Source of the DNA: Butyrivibrio sp. NC3005
Lineage (GTDB): Bacteria > Bacillota > Clostridia > Lachnospirales > Lachnospiraceae
NCBI RefSeq assembly: GCF_000424545.1
Contig: NZ_KE384209.1
Location: 3,149 to 67,148 of the forward strand
Direction of reading: 5' to 3'
DNA: 64,000 bases
Within the stretch, counting starts at the first letter, position 1, and every line of letters begins with the position of its first letter. The notes beneath the pieces were generated by a model. It saw only the letters and a program-made list of their open reading frames with translations. It was not told the DNA's origin and did not search any database. A program made the position numbers and the translations under genes. This document shows positions 16,971 through 25,714 of this stretch, piece after piece.

Positions 16971-17401
16971 TGGATAGCATCTTAAAACAATCAAGGCCTG
17001 GAAGAAAACAACTTTTTCTTGATCCAAGGACAAAGATTTTTTTGTGTTTAACAGTTTCGTTTCTTACATTAGCAGGAAATAATGAAGGAATTATGAAATA
17101 TGTAAAGATTTGTATTGCTGTTGTGCCACTATTATTTTTACTTGTACTTCGGAAACGATTAATGGCAGCCTATTATACAGGTTTATATGTATTTTCATTA
17201 TTTGCTTTAAAAATTGCGGCATTTATCCCTCCGATTATTAATGTTTTTTTTACTGGTGTGATTGTTACTTCAACACAGGCTATACCGAGTATGTCTATGT
17301 TTTGCTTTATGATTATGACTACTTCGGTAAGCGAATTTATAGCAGCTATGGATAAATTTCATGTTCCTAAGAAAATGACAGTACCCATTTCCTCTATGTA
17401 A
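16970..17401 (+). pseudogene. Truncated ECF transporter T component (CbiQ-like)
   Basis: A 143-residue frame, against 229 for the intact relative at 23317-24006. It begins DPRTKIFLCLTVSFL like the intact DPRTKLFLMIITLLY, and the similarity runs through SEFIAAMDKFHVPKK to TVPISSM, then stops. The C-terminal third, including the coupling helix with the A-R-G type motif that contacts the ATPases, is gone. The next open frame, 4 bp later, starts inside the following ATPase gene, so one deletion of roughly 1 kb explains both ends. Confidence 0.8.
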
Positions 17402-17405
17402 ACCG

Positions 17406-18119
17406 GTGAAAAAAACTAAAGTAACAGATGAGAAATTCATTATTGAGAATTTTGTTTATAACGTCAAAGGTAATGAGATTTTAAATATTAAGCATTTGGA
17501 ATTACCCCAAAATTCTGTTATTGCAGTTCTTGGTAATAATGGAGTTGGAAAATCTACTTTTGCCAAATGCCTGTGCGGTTTATTACCTAAAACAAAAGGA
17601 GTCTTGAATATACATGGCAAAAAGTATAATGACAGGAAAAGACGTGAATTATGTTATATGGTTATGCAGGATGTAAATCATCAGTTATTCTCTGAAAGTG
17701 TAATGGATGATGTAATGCTGGGAATAAAAGGTGATGAGATAACAAAAAAAGAAAAGGCACATGAAATATTAAAAGCTCTGGATATTGACGAATATGAAGA
17801 TGTTCATCCAATGTCTCTTTCAGGTGGTCAAAAACAAAGAGTTGCCATTGCTGGAGCGCTTGCTTCACATAAGGAAATCTTGATATATGATGAACCTACA
17901 AGCGGACTTGACTATACACACATGATTGAAGTGGCAAATTGTTTGCAGCAAATAGCAAAAACAGGAAAAACACAATTTGTTATTACTCATGATCCGGAAC
18001 TTGTGGCAGAGTGCTGTGATTACTTTATTTTTATTGATAATGGAAAAGTAACAGATCAGGGAGAATGGAATAAAGGGAATATTGAAAAAATAAAGAAATA
18101 TTTTTTGAAATCATGTTAA
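17406..18119 (+). pseudogene. Truncated ECF double ATPase: second nucleotide-binding domain only
   Basis: A 237-residue frame from GTG 17406, corresponding to the linker and second half of the 471-residue double ATPase at 24018-25433. The remaining domain is itself complete: GNNGVGKST (Walker A), MQDVNHQLFSES (matching MQDVNYQLFAES in the intact copy), LSGGQKQRVAIA and ILIYDEPTSGLD. No ribosome binding site precedes the GTG, as expected if the 5' half was deleted together with the end of the T-component gene. It could still make a functional single ATPase if translated, so pseudogene is an inference from the operon. Confidence 0.7.
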
Positions 18120-18158
18120 TTCTTATGTAAAAAAGCAAAATAAAATAGTGAAAATTGC

Positions 18159-18230
18159 TTGACAAACACCAAATGTTGCATTAAGCTAACTAAGGTTGGT
18201 GAGGGCTGACTGATGTTAACTTAATGCAAT
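18159..18230 (+). promoter_or_regulatory. Promoter with paired candidate metal-repressor operators before the intact transporter operon
   Basis: TTGACA at 18159-18164 is followed at 17 bases by TAAGCT, a weak minus-10. Overlapping it, GTTGCATTAAGCTAAC (18175-18190) and GTTAACTTAATGCAAT (18215-18230) form a 16-bp inverted repeat with two mismatches around 24 bases. The first matches GTTAG-N6-CTAAC at eight of the ten fixed positions, and the second is a looser match in the opposite direction. A repressor bound here would block the promoter. If transcribed, the same repeat could form a long hairpin. Confidence 0.5.
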
Positions 18231-18300
18231 TGGCTCGGCTAATCATAAATAGAAGCATACTTGAATTCATGAAAAAAACGTGTTAGGGAGGATGACAAAG

Positions 18301-20040
18301 ATGAAGAATTTCAAGCTTCTTTTAAAATGGGCTGGGGATGACAAAAAATTTATAGTATTATCACTTGTATGTGCGTTTGTTGGGGGATTGTTATCTATAG
18401 GATCTTATATTGGTATATATAAGCTTATGGATGCTTTTCTAAGACATGAATTCACACGTGAAGTTGTACTAGGCAGTGCCAGGATAATCACGGTTACTGT
18501 TATACTTAGACAGTTACTTATGGCATTATCCGGAGTATTTTCTCATAAGGGAGCATATGGCGCGTTGTTCAAAGTAAGATGTATGATAACTGAGCATCTT
18601 GCAAAAGTACCTCTTGGAGCTATCGATGAGAAAAGAACAGGAGATATTAAAACTGTTATAAATGAAGATATAGAAAAGCTTGAGCTTTGTCTTGCTCATA
18701 ATATACCGGAGTTTATCGGTTTTTTTACTGGTCCTATCGTCATATTCGTATATCTTCTAATGGTTAATGTACCACTTGCTCTCATATCACTTATTCCACT
18801 TCTTATCAGTGTGTTTATAATGGGAGTTGTCTTTAGTATTATGTCTGGAGTAATGAAGAGAATTTCCAATTCTTTAGCAGATTTTAACTCTGTTATCATA
18901 GAGTATATTTCAGGTATGAAGTTGGTAAAAGCTTATAATCTTGGTAGCAGCTCTTTCAAAAAATTTTCAGATGCTGTTGAAGAGGAACATAGTATCTGGA
19001 CTCTTATATCTAAGAAAACAGCTCCTTTATACGCTGCATTTATAGTTGTACTGGAAGCTGGAATAGTATTCCTTGTTCCGTTTGGCGGAAAAATGTATTT
19101 AAATGGTTCTATTACTTCAAGTGTTTTTCTTTTGTTTGCATATATTGGTTCTTTGTATCTTATGGAGATTTTACCTCTTCAGCAGTTTTCAATGGAACTT
19201 GCACAGTCAATGAATGGTGTTGAAAAGGTAAAACAAATACTCGAACTTCCTGTTTTTAATGAAGAGGGAAGTTTTCCTGAAAAACATGATATCGAACTAA
19301 GAAATGTAACATTTAGTTATGACAAGAAGCAGAATGTTATAGAAAACTGTAGCCTGAAGATAAACGAAGGCGAAAAGATAGCAGTAATAGGAAAATCCGG
19401 AGCAGGAAAGAGTACTATAGCAACTCTTATTTCAAGATATTATGATGCAGATAAGGGAGAGGTTCTAATAGGAGGAAAAAATGTAAAGAATATCTCATAT
19501 GATAAACTTCTTGCAAATATCTCAATTGTATTTCAGAAAACTTTCCTGACAACAGATAGTGTATTCGATAATATCAGAATGGGCAGCGATGCAACGCTTG
19601 AAGAAGTAAGAGAAGCAGCCAAAAAAGCTCAAATAGATGATTATATTATGTCTCTTCCAGAAGGATATGACACTAAGGTTGGAAGCTTTGGTTCGAGATT
19701 TTCCGGAGGTGAAAAACAAAGAATAGCAATTGCAAGAGCTATACTTAAAAATTCCGGAATACTTATTTTGGATGAAGCAACAAGTGCTGCAGATCCGGAA
19801 AATCAGATGGAAATTGATAAGGCAATTGCAAACTTATGTAAAGGAAAGACTGTAATAATCGTAGCGCATAGGCTAAGCGTTGTTAAAATGTGTGATAAGG
19901 TTGCAGTTGTTGAGAATAATAAAGTTACAAGCTTTGGTACACATGATCAGGTACTTAAAGAGAATGATTATTATAGAAAAGCTTGGACAGATTATGAGAC
20001 TGCAAGAGATATGACATACACAATGGAGGGGGAAAACTAA
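18301..20040 (+). CDS. Fused permease-ATPase ABC transporter, YbtP/YbtQ-like, first of pair
   Basis: A 579-residue exporter-fold ABC protein: six membrane helices (about 15-300) and an NBD (about 325-570) with GKSGAGKST, SGGEKQRIAIARA, LILDEATSAADPE and the IIVAHRLS H-loop. In yersiniabactin and mycobactin systems paired proteins of this architecture (YbtPQ, IrtAB) import the ferric siderophore in spite of the exporter fold. The next gene starts 1 bp after its stop, so the two should form a heterodimer. ATG 18301 is chosen because GGGAGG at 18286-18291 lies 9 bases upstream. Import of the siderophore made by the downstream operon is an inference from position and family. Confidence 0.8.
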   Translation: MKNFKLLLKWAGDDKKFIVLSLVCAFVGGLLSIGSYIGIYKLMDAFLRHEFTREVVLGSARIITVTVILRQLLMALSGVFSHKGAYGALFKVRCMITEHLAKVPLGAIDEKRTGDIKTVINEDIEKLELCLAHNIPEFIGFFTGPIVIFVYLLMVNVPLALISLIPLLISVFIMGVVFSIMSGVMKRISNSLADFNSVIIEYISGMKLVKAYNLGSSSFKKFSDAVEEEHSIWTLISKKTAPLYAAFIVVLEAGIVFLVPFGGKMYLNGSITSSVFLLFAYIGSLYLMEILPLQQFSMELAQSMNGVEKVKQILELPVFNEEGSFPEKHDIELRNVTFSYDKKQNVIENCSLKINEGEKIAVIGKSGAGKSTIATLISRYYDADKGEVLIGGKNVKNISYDKLLANISIVFQKTFLTTDSVFDNIRMGSDATLEEVREAAKKAQIDDYIMSLPEGYDTKVGSFGSRFSGGEKQRIAIARAILKNSGILILDEATSAADPENQMEIDKAIANLCKGKTVIIVAHRLSVVKMCDKVAVVENNKVTSFGTHDQVLKENDYYRKAWTDYETARDMTYTMEGEN

Positions 20041-20041
20041 A

Positions 20042-21742
20042 ATGAATCCATTTAAAAAGAATACTAAGTTTTATTTAGGAATTATTTTTACAGTCATCGA
20101 AGGAATCCTTTCTGCTTGTGTATACATGATGATTTATAATCTTTTAAAGATGCTTTTAGACAATGATGTGACAATGGATAAGCTCATGCAGCTTACATGG
20201 ATGATTGTCGGAATATTTGCAGTCAGAATAGTTTTGTATGGAACTGGATACACACTTGGTCAGATTGGCGGAGGTGATTCAACTTCACATTTAAGACTTG
20301 TCCTTGGTGATAAGTTTACAAGAATTCCTATAGGAAATTTTGTAAAAGGAAAAACTGGAACATACATCAATACTATGACAAGTGATGTCAAGAACTATGA
20401 GCAGCTTCTTACTCACAAGATTGGTAATCTTGTGAAAAACTCATCTCTTTCTGCAATGCTTATTCTTTTTGTAGGATATATGTATCTTCCTGCTGGAATA
20501 ATCCTTTTTGCAGTAAGTCTTCTTTTCATTCCTTATAGCTATCTTTCTGTGAAAGTAGTAGAAAAATATGGTGTTGCCCGCAACAAAATATATGCAGATA
20601 CCGTAAGTACTATTGTGGAATATATAAATGGATTGCAAACTCTTAGAGCATATAATATGTGCGGTTCCAAGAATAAGAAAACCAAAAGCATATTAAAAGA
20701 CTTCAGTGATGTAAGTTACAAATATGAAGCTACAGGTATACCAGTAGCAATTTCATTTAATATCATCATCTGGCTTACACTTCCTTTGGTAATGATGGTG
20801 GCTTCAAGACCATGGCTTGCGGGAACTTTATCAAATGAAAACTTCCTGATGGTGTGCATGATGCCAATGCTTTTAGCTAGAATGTTTGCTTCTATATCTG
20901 TTGATTTCTTCAGCTACAAAAATATGATGATTTCCAAAGGAAAAATTCAGGAGATTATTGATGAACCTGAAGAAAAAACAGGAGAAATTGTATTTGAACC
21001 AAAGTCCTATGATATCGAGTTTAAGAATGTGGATTTTTCTTATACAAAGGAAGAACAAGTCTTAAAAGATGTAAGTTTCAAGGTTGGTGACAGATCACTT
21101 ACTGCTATAGTAGGAGATTCGGGTTCTGGAAAGTCAACCATTATAAATCTTCTTTCTAAATACTACGACATTGACAGTGGAGATATAAAGATTGGAGGAA
21201 TATCTATTAAGAATATTCCACCTGAAGAAGTATTAAAGAAGATTTCCATGGTAGATCAGGATGTATTTTTATTTGATGGAACTATAAAAGAAAATATCAG
21301 ATATGCAAGAACTGATGCAACAGACAAAGAAATAAATGATGCACTTAAAGAGGCAAATTGTGACAGTTTTATAGATAAACTTGAAAAGGGAGTAGACCAA
21401 AGAGTTGGTGAAAACGGTACTTTCCTTTCTGGTGGTGAGAGACAAAGAATTTCTATCGCAAGAGCTATTATTAAAAACAGCCCAATTCTTCTTTTGGATG
21501 AGGCAACAGCTTCTTTGGATATTGAAAACGAACTTGCAGTAAAGAAAGCAATAGCAAACCTTTTAAAGAGTAAAAAGACTGTTATCATGATAGCTCATAC
21601 TCTTTCAGTAGTGAAGAATGCTGACAATATTATTGTAGTATCAGGTGGAAGAATAGTAGAGTCCGGTACTCATGAAAAACTTCTTCAAAAGAATGGAAAA
21701 TATGCTTCTATGTGGAATGCAGAAAAATTGATAGGAGCGTGA
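20042..21742 (+). CDS. Fused permease-ATPase ABC transporter, YbtP/YbtQ-like, second of pair
   Basis: A 566-residue partner of the preceding protein: six membrane helices (about 10-290) and an NBD (about 320-560) with GDSGSGKST, LSGGERQRISIARA, LLLDEATASLDIE and the MIAHTLS H-loop. GGAGGGGG lies about 8 bases before the ATG, inside the end of the preceding gene, so translation is coupled. As half of a YbtPQ-like pair it probably moves an iron-siderophore complex, but export of the siderophore cannot be excluded from sequence alone. Confidence 0.8.
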   Translation: MNPFKKNTKFYLGIIFTVIEGILSACVYMMIYNLLKMLLDNDVTMDKLMQLTWMIVGIFAVRIVLYGTGYTLGQIGGGDSTSHLRLVLGDKFTRIPIGNFVKGKTGTYINTMTSDVKNYEQLLTHKIGNLVKNSSLSAMLILFVGYMYLPAGIILFAVSLLFIPYSYLSVKVVEKYGVARNKIYADTVSTIVEYINGLQTLRAYNMCGSKNKKTKSILKDFSDVSYKYEATGIPVAISFNIIIWLTLPLVMMVASRPWLAGTLSNENFLMVCMMPMLLARMFASISVDFFSYKNMMISKGKIQEIIDEPEEKTGEIVFEPKSYDIEFKNVDFSYTKEEQVLKDVSFKVGDRSLTAIVGDSGSGKSTIINLLSKYYDIDSGDIKIGGISIKNIPPEEVLKKISMVDQDVFLFDGTIKENIRYARTDATDKEINDALKEANCDSFIDKLEKGVDQRVGENGTFLSGGERQRISIARAIIKNSPILLLDEATASLDIENELAVKKAIANLLKSKKTVIMIAHTLSVVKNADNIIVVSGGRIVESGTHEKLLQKNGKYASMWNAEKLIGA

Positions 21743-21754
21743 ATAAGATAGAAT

Positions 21755-22693
21755 ATGCGAACCTATGACAAGAAGTATAAATATAGAAAATATACAGTTC
21801 AAAAGGATGGATTTGCTGGTTATCTTATAGATCCTGATATTGATAAAGATCATGTTGTAATAGTTATTGTGGGTGGAAAACGAAGTGTTATTGATGGAAA
21901 GAAAATAGCTGAACGTTTTGCAGAATTTGGAATAGCCGGGATTTCAGTTCCCATGTATGGAGATAAAGGTCAAACAAAAGATATTGACCGTGTTGATCTT
22001 GATTTCATGAATACTGTCGTAGAAACGCTGCGAAGAAAAGAAGGTTTTAAATATGTTAGTGTATACGGATTCTCAGTTGGATCCGTATATGCTGCAATGA
22101 CAGCCAGACTTATTAAGGGTATTGATAATGCGATTCTAGTTGCACCTTCGCATGTTGCCTTTGAAGGAAGTAACATCAAAAAGAAACAAATGACAGGACA
22201 TTCTATGGTGATGTATAAGGGAAAAGAACTTTCATTTGTTAAGCCGGACTTCTTTCACTCAGGATATCTTGCAAAATACGTATTTGATGAAGACGTAAAA
22301 AGAGATGTAACCAATATGTGGGAGATTTATAAAAAATCCTATAAAGATAAACTTAGAGAAAGCAAAGCTTATTACGAACTTGAGAAGTCAAATTGCAGAT
22401 ATCTGTTTGTTGCAGGAAGTGATGATGAGGTGTGGCCTTCAGAATATTCAATTAATTTCATGCTCAATAAACTTAATAATGCAGGATATAAAAAAGAGTA
22501 TAAGGCACTGATATATCCTCATGGAAGCCATATTATCGGAATGATTCCAAGTCGCGATAAATATAAATGGCAAAAAAGAATGTTATGGCTAATTGGCAAG
22601 ATTTATAAGAGTTTTTCTTTATACAGAAGTGAAAGTACAAGAGCAATCAATGAATCAGAAAAGGCAATTACAGATTTTATATTAAGTACATGA
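21755..22693 (+). CDS. Alpha/beta-hydrolase of acyl-CoA thioesterase/BAAT C-terminal type
   Basis: A 312-residue cytoplasmic hydrolase. The nucleophile elbow is GFSVGS (Ser near 108), the acid is in AGSDDEVWPS (near 228) and the histidine in YPHGSH (near 263). The overall pattern matches the C-terminal domain of bile-acid-CoA amino acid N-acyltransferase and acyl-CoA thioesterases. It sits between the ABC pair and the ECF genes in one transcription unit. In siderophore loci hydrolases often open the imported ferric complex, but a thiazoline product has no ester backbone, so its target could instead be an acyl or sugar-acyl decoration. That last point is inference. Confidence 0.65.
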   Translation: MRTYDKKYKYRKYTVQKDGFAGYLIDPDIDKDHVVIVIVGGKRSVIDGKKIAERFAEFGIAGISVPMYGDKGQTKDIDRVDLDFMNTVVETLRRKEGFKYVSVYGFSVGSVYAAMTARLIKGIDNAILVAPSHVAFEGSNIKKKQMTGHSMVMYKGKELSFVKPDFFHSGYLAKYVFDEDVKRDVTNMWEIYKKSYKDKLRESKAYYELEKSNCRYLFVAGSDDEVWPSEYSINFMLNKLNNAGYKKEYKALIYPHGSHIIGMIPSRDKYKWQKRMLWLIGKIYKSFSLYRSESTRAINESEKAITDFILST

Positions 22694-22729
22694 TAAGCTG
22701 CGCATGGTTAAATGTGAAAGGATGGGAAA

Positions 22730-23320
22730 ATGGATAGAAAGTTTACAGTAAGAGATTTGATAGTAACAGGTGTTTTCAGTGCACTTCTTTTGTTTTGTGC
22801 GATGATTGGAGGCGGCATTTTTGCTGTTATGCCAACACTCACTTTCTTTTATCCAATAGGAGCAAGTGTTTTTGCAGGTCCTGTATTTATGTTATATCTT
22901 TCTAAAGTTCCAAAAAGGGGAGCACTTGTTATAACAGGAATTATTCTCTGCACATTCGGAACTCTTACAGGTATGCATTGGGGAATGAATTTTGGTTACC
23001 TTATAGCATGTATTCTTGCTGCTGTTTTAGCTGGAATGGGACATTTTGAAAACAAAGTTTTAAATGTCATCACTTATGTTCTTTACAGTATGGGTTCAAT
23101 GGGTACATATCTTGTATTCTTTTTCAGAAGAGATGATTGGGTAAGTTTTATGCTGAAAAAAGGAACTGAAAAGGAGTACATTGACAAAATGAATTCTGTT
23201 GCAGGACCAAAAGTAATGCTCATAATGATTTTTGGAACAATCATAGTAGCAAGTCTTAGCGGACTTCTTGGTCTTAGACTTATGAAAAAACAGTTCGAAA
23301 AAGCAGGTATTGCAGCATGA
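22730..23320 (+). CDS. MptD-type ECF transporter S component
   Basis: A 196-residue membrane protein with about five to six helices opening FTVRDLIVTGVFSALLLF, the pattern of MptD-family (trep_strep-like) substrate-binding components of energy-coupling-factor transporters. GGATGGG precedes the ATG by 4 bases. Its stop overlaps the start of the T component (ATGA). The substrate of this S-component family is not known. Close linkage to a siderophore operon in the same direction suggests metal or siderophore uptake, but this is only context. A frameshifted paralogue lies at 16369-16970. Confidence 0.78.
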   Translation: MDRKFTVRDLIVTGVFSALLLFCAMIGGGIFAVMPTLTFFYPIGASVFAGPVFMLYLSKVPKRGALVITGIILCTFGTLTGMHWGMNFGYLIACILAAVLAGMGHFENKVLNVITYVLYSMGSMGTYLVFFFRRDDWVSFMLKKGTEKEYIDKMNSVAGPKVMLIMIFGTIIVASLSGLLGLRLMKKQFEKAGIAA

Positions 23321-24006
23321 TAAGGATTGATCCTAGAACAAAACTTTTTTTGATGATAATAACTTTGTTGTATATTACGTTTATTCCTACTAACTGGTTT
23401 GAATTAATCTGGATAGGATTAATACTTTGCACAGGAATTTTGCTGGGGAGGGTATTCAAAACGGTAAGGGCAGCTGTTATTTTCATTTTAATGTGGTTAT
23501 TCTCAATATACATTTTGCCAATGCTTGGCGGAACACTGCATACATCTTTACTTGTATGGTTTGGACTTATTTTTAAGTGCTTTCCTTGCTTTATGTTAGG
23601 AGCAGTGGTTATTGGGACAACACATATTAGTGAGTTTATGGCAGCGATGTCCAAGATGAAAGTACCTAAGTCAGTGTTTATTCCAATGGCAATACTGTTT
23701 AGATATTTTCCTGTAATAGGCGAAGATTGGCATTTCATAAAAGATGCAATGAAGCTTAGAGGAATAAATCCTACACCAGTTTGTTTTATTCAGAATCCGT
23801 CAGTGGTAATAGATGCAGTTTATGTTCCAATGCTCATGGCTTCATCGAAAGCAGCTGATGAATTATCTGTTGCAGCAATTACAAGGGGAATTGAAAATCC
23901 GCTTCCAAGAAGCAGCAGAATAAAACTAAGGATTGGTGTAACTGATATACTATTTGTTATTTTATATATAACAGCTTTGATAGTAGCTAAATATATTGTT
24001 TTGTAA
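23317..24006 (+). CDS. ECF transporter T component (CbiQ family)
   Basis: A 229-residue membrane protein, the scaffold that couples the ATPases to the S component. It has the characteristic IDPRTKLFLMI opening, about five helices, the conserved PKSVFIPMAILFRYFPVI stretch and an AMKLRGI motif (near residue 148) at the coupling helix. It overlaps the S-component gene by 4 bases and is followed after 11 bases by the double ATPase. The paralogue at 16970-17401 lacks the C-terminal third. Confidence 0.85.
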   Translation: MIRIDPRTKLFLMIITLLYITFIPTNWFELIWIGLILCTGILLGRVFKTVRAAVIFILMWLFSIYILPMLGGTLHTSLLVWFGLIFKCFPCFMLGAVVIGTTHISEFMAAMSKMKVPKSVFIPMAILFRYFPVIGEDWHFIKDAMKLRGINPTPVCFIQNPSVVIDAVYVPMLMASSKAADELSVAAITRGIENPLPRSSRIKLRIGVTDILFVILYITALIVAKYIVL

Positions 24007-24017
24007 GAGAGGTACAA

Positions 24018-25433
24018 ATGGAAGTTTTACTTGAAAATATTAATTTTTCATATAATAAGTCAGATTCTGGAGCTTTGAAAAACCTAAATCTGAATATAAA
24101 GCAGGGAGAATGCGTCCTTTTGACAGGACCTTCCGGCTGCGGGAAAACAACCATTACTAGAATTCTGAATGGACTAATACCTTCTTTTTACAGAGGAAAT
24201 GTTACTGGAAATGCACTTCTTGACGGAAAGCCAATTTCACAGATGAAAAGTTATGAGATAGCAGAGCATATAGGGAGTGTTTTTCAAAATCCAAGGACTC
24301 AGTTTTTTAATGTGGATACAGATAGTGAAATTGCTTTTGGGCTTGAGAATAATGCGGTCCCTACTGATAGTATCAACGAGAGAATAAAGACTGTTACAAA
24401 TAGCCTTAAGATTCAGAATCTAAGAGGAAGAGATATTTTTAAATTATCAGGTGGTGAGAAGCAAAAGATTGCGTTTGCCAGCGTATATGCGATGGCACCG
24501 GATATATTCCTTTTAGATGAACCTTCATCTAATCTGGATGCTGCAGGAATAGATGAACTGGCCAAATGCCTTAAAAAAGTCAAGTCTGAGAAAAAAACAA
24601 TAATCATTTCTGAACATAGAATATATTATCTGATGGATATCGTAGATAAGGTTGTATGTATGAAAGATGGAAAAATAGTAAACATATATACAAGAGATGA
24701 ATTTTTAAAGCTTGAAAACAGTGAACTTAATTCTATGGGAATCAGAATTAGTCATGTGACAGATATTAATAAAAACAGGAATTTATTTGGCAACGAATTA
24801 AAGAACATTTCTTCATCTGCTGATAATACAAAATGTCTTAAAGTGAAAAATTTAAGCATAACAAGAGGAAAAAGAACTTTATTAAGTAATCTTTCTTTAG
24901 AATTTTATCCGGGAGAAATTGTGGGAATTACTGGTAGAAACGGACTGGGTAAGACTACGTTTCTAAGGACTGTTACAGGATTGTACAAGGATTTTAACGG
25001 AGAAATTTCTTTGGATGACAGAGTAATGAAATCTAAAGATTTATGCAAGGAATCTTATCTTGTAATGCAGGACGTAAATTATCAGTTATTTGCCGAGTCT
25101 GTTAGAGATGAATGTACACTTGGACTTAGAAATGCTGATAAGACAAGTGTTGATAATGTTCTTGATGTTTTGGGATTATTGAAGTTTGCAGATAGGCATC
25201 CTAACACTTTGTCAGGAGGTCAAAAGCAAAGATTATCACTTGCGGTGAGTATGATTAGTGATAAGAGGATAATAGCTCTTGATGAGCCTACAAGTGGACT
25301 TGATTATGAAAATATGATTAGAACAAGCACAGTAGTAAAAAAACTTGCAGAGCATGGAAAAATTATTCTTATTGTAACCCATGATGAGGAATTTATAGCA
25401 AATTGCTGCACACGCGTGATAAAGCTAGGGTGA
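24018..25433 (+). CDS. ECF transporter double ATPase
   Basis: A 471-residue protein with two nucleotide-binding domains in one chain. NBD1 (about 1-230) has GPSGCGKTT, LSGGEKQKIAFA and FLLDEPSSNLD; NBD2 (about 270-470) has GRNGLGKTT, LSGGQKQRLSLA and IALDEPTSGLD. Both look catalytically complete. GAGAGG lies 7 bases before the ATG. It ends the transporter operon, and repeat A begins 21 bp after its stop. Together with the S and T genes it makes a complete ECF importer, independent of the ABC pair upstream. Confidence 0.85.
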   Translation: MEVLLENINFSYNKSDSGALKNLNLNIKQGECVLLTGPSGCGKTTITRILNGLIPSFYRGNVTGNALLDGKPISQMKSYEIAEHIGSVFQNPRTQFFNVDTDSEIAFGLENNAVPTDSINERIKTVTNSLKIQNLRGRDIFKLSGGEKQKIAFASVYAMAPDIFLLDEPSSNLDAAGIDELAKCLKKVKSEKKTIIISEHRIYYLMDIVDKVVCMKDGKIVNIYTRDEFLKLENSELNSMGIRISHVTDINKNRNLFGNELKNISSSADNTKCLKVKNLSITRGKRTLLSNLSLEFYPGEIVGITGRNGLGKTTFLRTVTGLYKDFNGEISLDDRVMKSKDLCKESYLVMQDVNYQLFAESVRDECTLGLRNADKTSVDNVLDVLGLLKFADRHPNTLSGGQKQRLSLAVSMISDKRIIALDEPTSGLDYENMIRTSTVVKKLAEHGKIILIVTHDEEFIANCCTRVIKLG

Positions 25434-25453
25434 AAAAGACAAGAAGTCATAGG

Positions 25454-25641
25454 TTATTGTTTCTATATAGTCCGTTTTACTGTTTGTATATTTCGTCGCA
25501 GACACGCTTTCGCTTGATTATAAACGTAGTGGTACGTAATGCGCTAAAAAACAGCGCATAAGTACCAACGTTTATATACAGTTCTGCTCATGAAATATTA
25601 CAAGCCAGTAAAACTCATTTATCAAATATAAGTAACAATAA
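25454..25641 (+). repeat. Complete fold-back repeat A (188 bp)
   Basis: The element begins TTATTGTT and ends AACAATAA, a perfect 8-bp terminal inverted repeat. The two halves remain roughly complementary along the whole length: GTTTTACTG pairs with CAGTAAAAC, TATAAACG with CGTTTATA, TGGTAC with GTACCA and ATGCGCT with AGCGCAT around AAAAAAC. The copy at 53503-53690 differs at one base. No coding frame fits. The form suggests a MITE or a structured intergenic element. No target duplication is evident. Confidence 0.9.
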
Positions 25642-25680
25642 AGTATAGATTTTTGCAAGGGTAAATTTTTTTAAGTATGT

Positions 25681-25696
25681 GTTAGCTGAGTCTAAC
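25681..25696. promoter_or_regulatory. Candidate metal-repressor operator 2 at the siderophore operon promoter
   Basis: GTTAGCTGAGTCTAAC has perfect arms with the same N6 spacing as operator 1, extended by a T-A pair. It lies 19 bp before the first start codon of the biosynthetic operon and directly after a weak promoter (TTGCAA 25653-25658, TATGTG 25676-25681). A bound repressor would block transcription initiation or early elongation. Confidence 0.65.
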
Positions 25697-25714
25697 ATAA
25701 GAAATGGAGTAACA

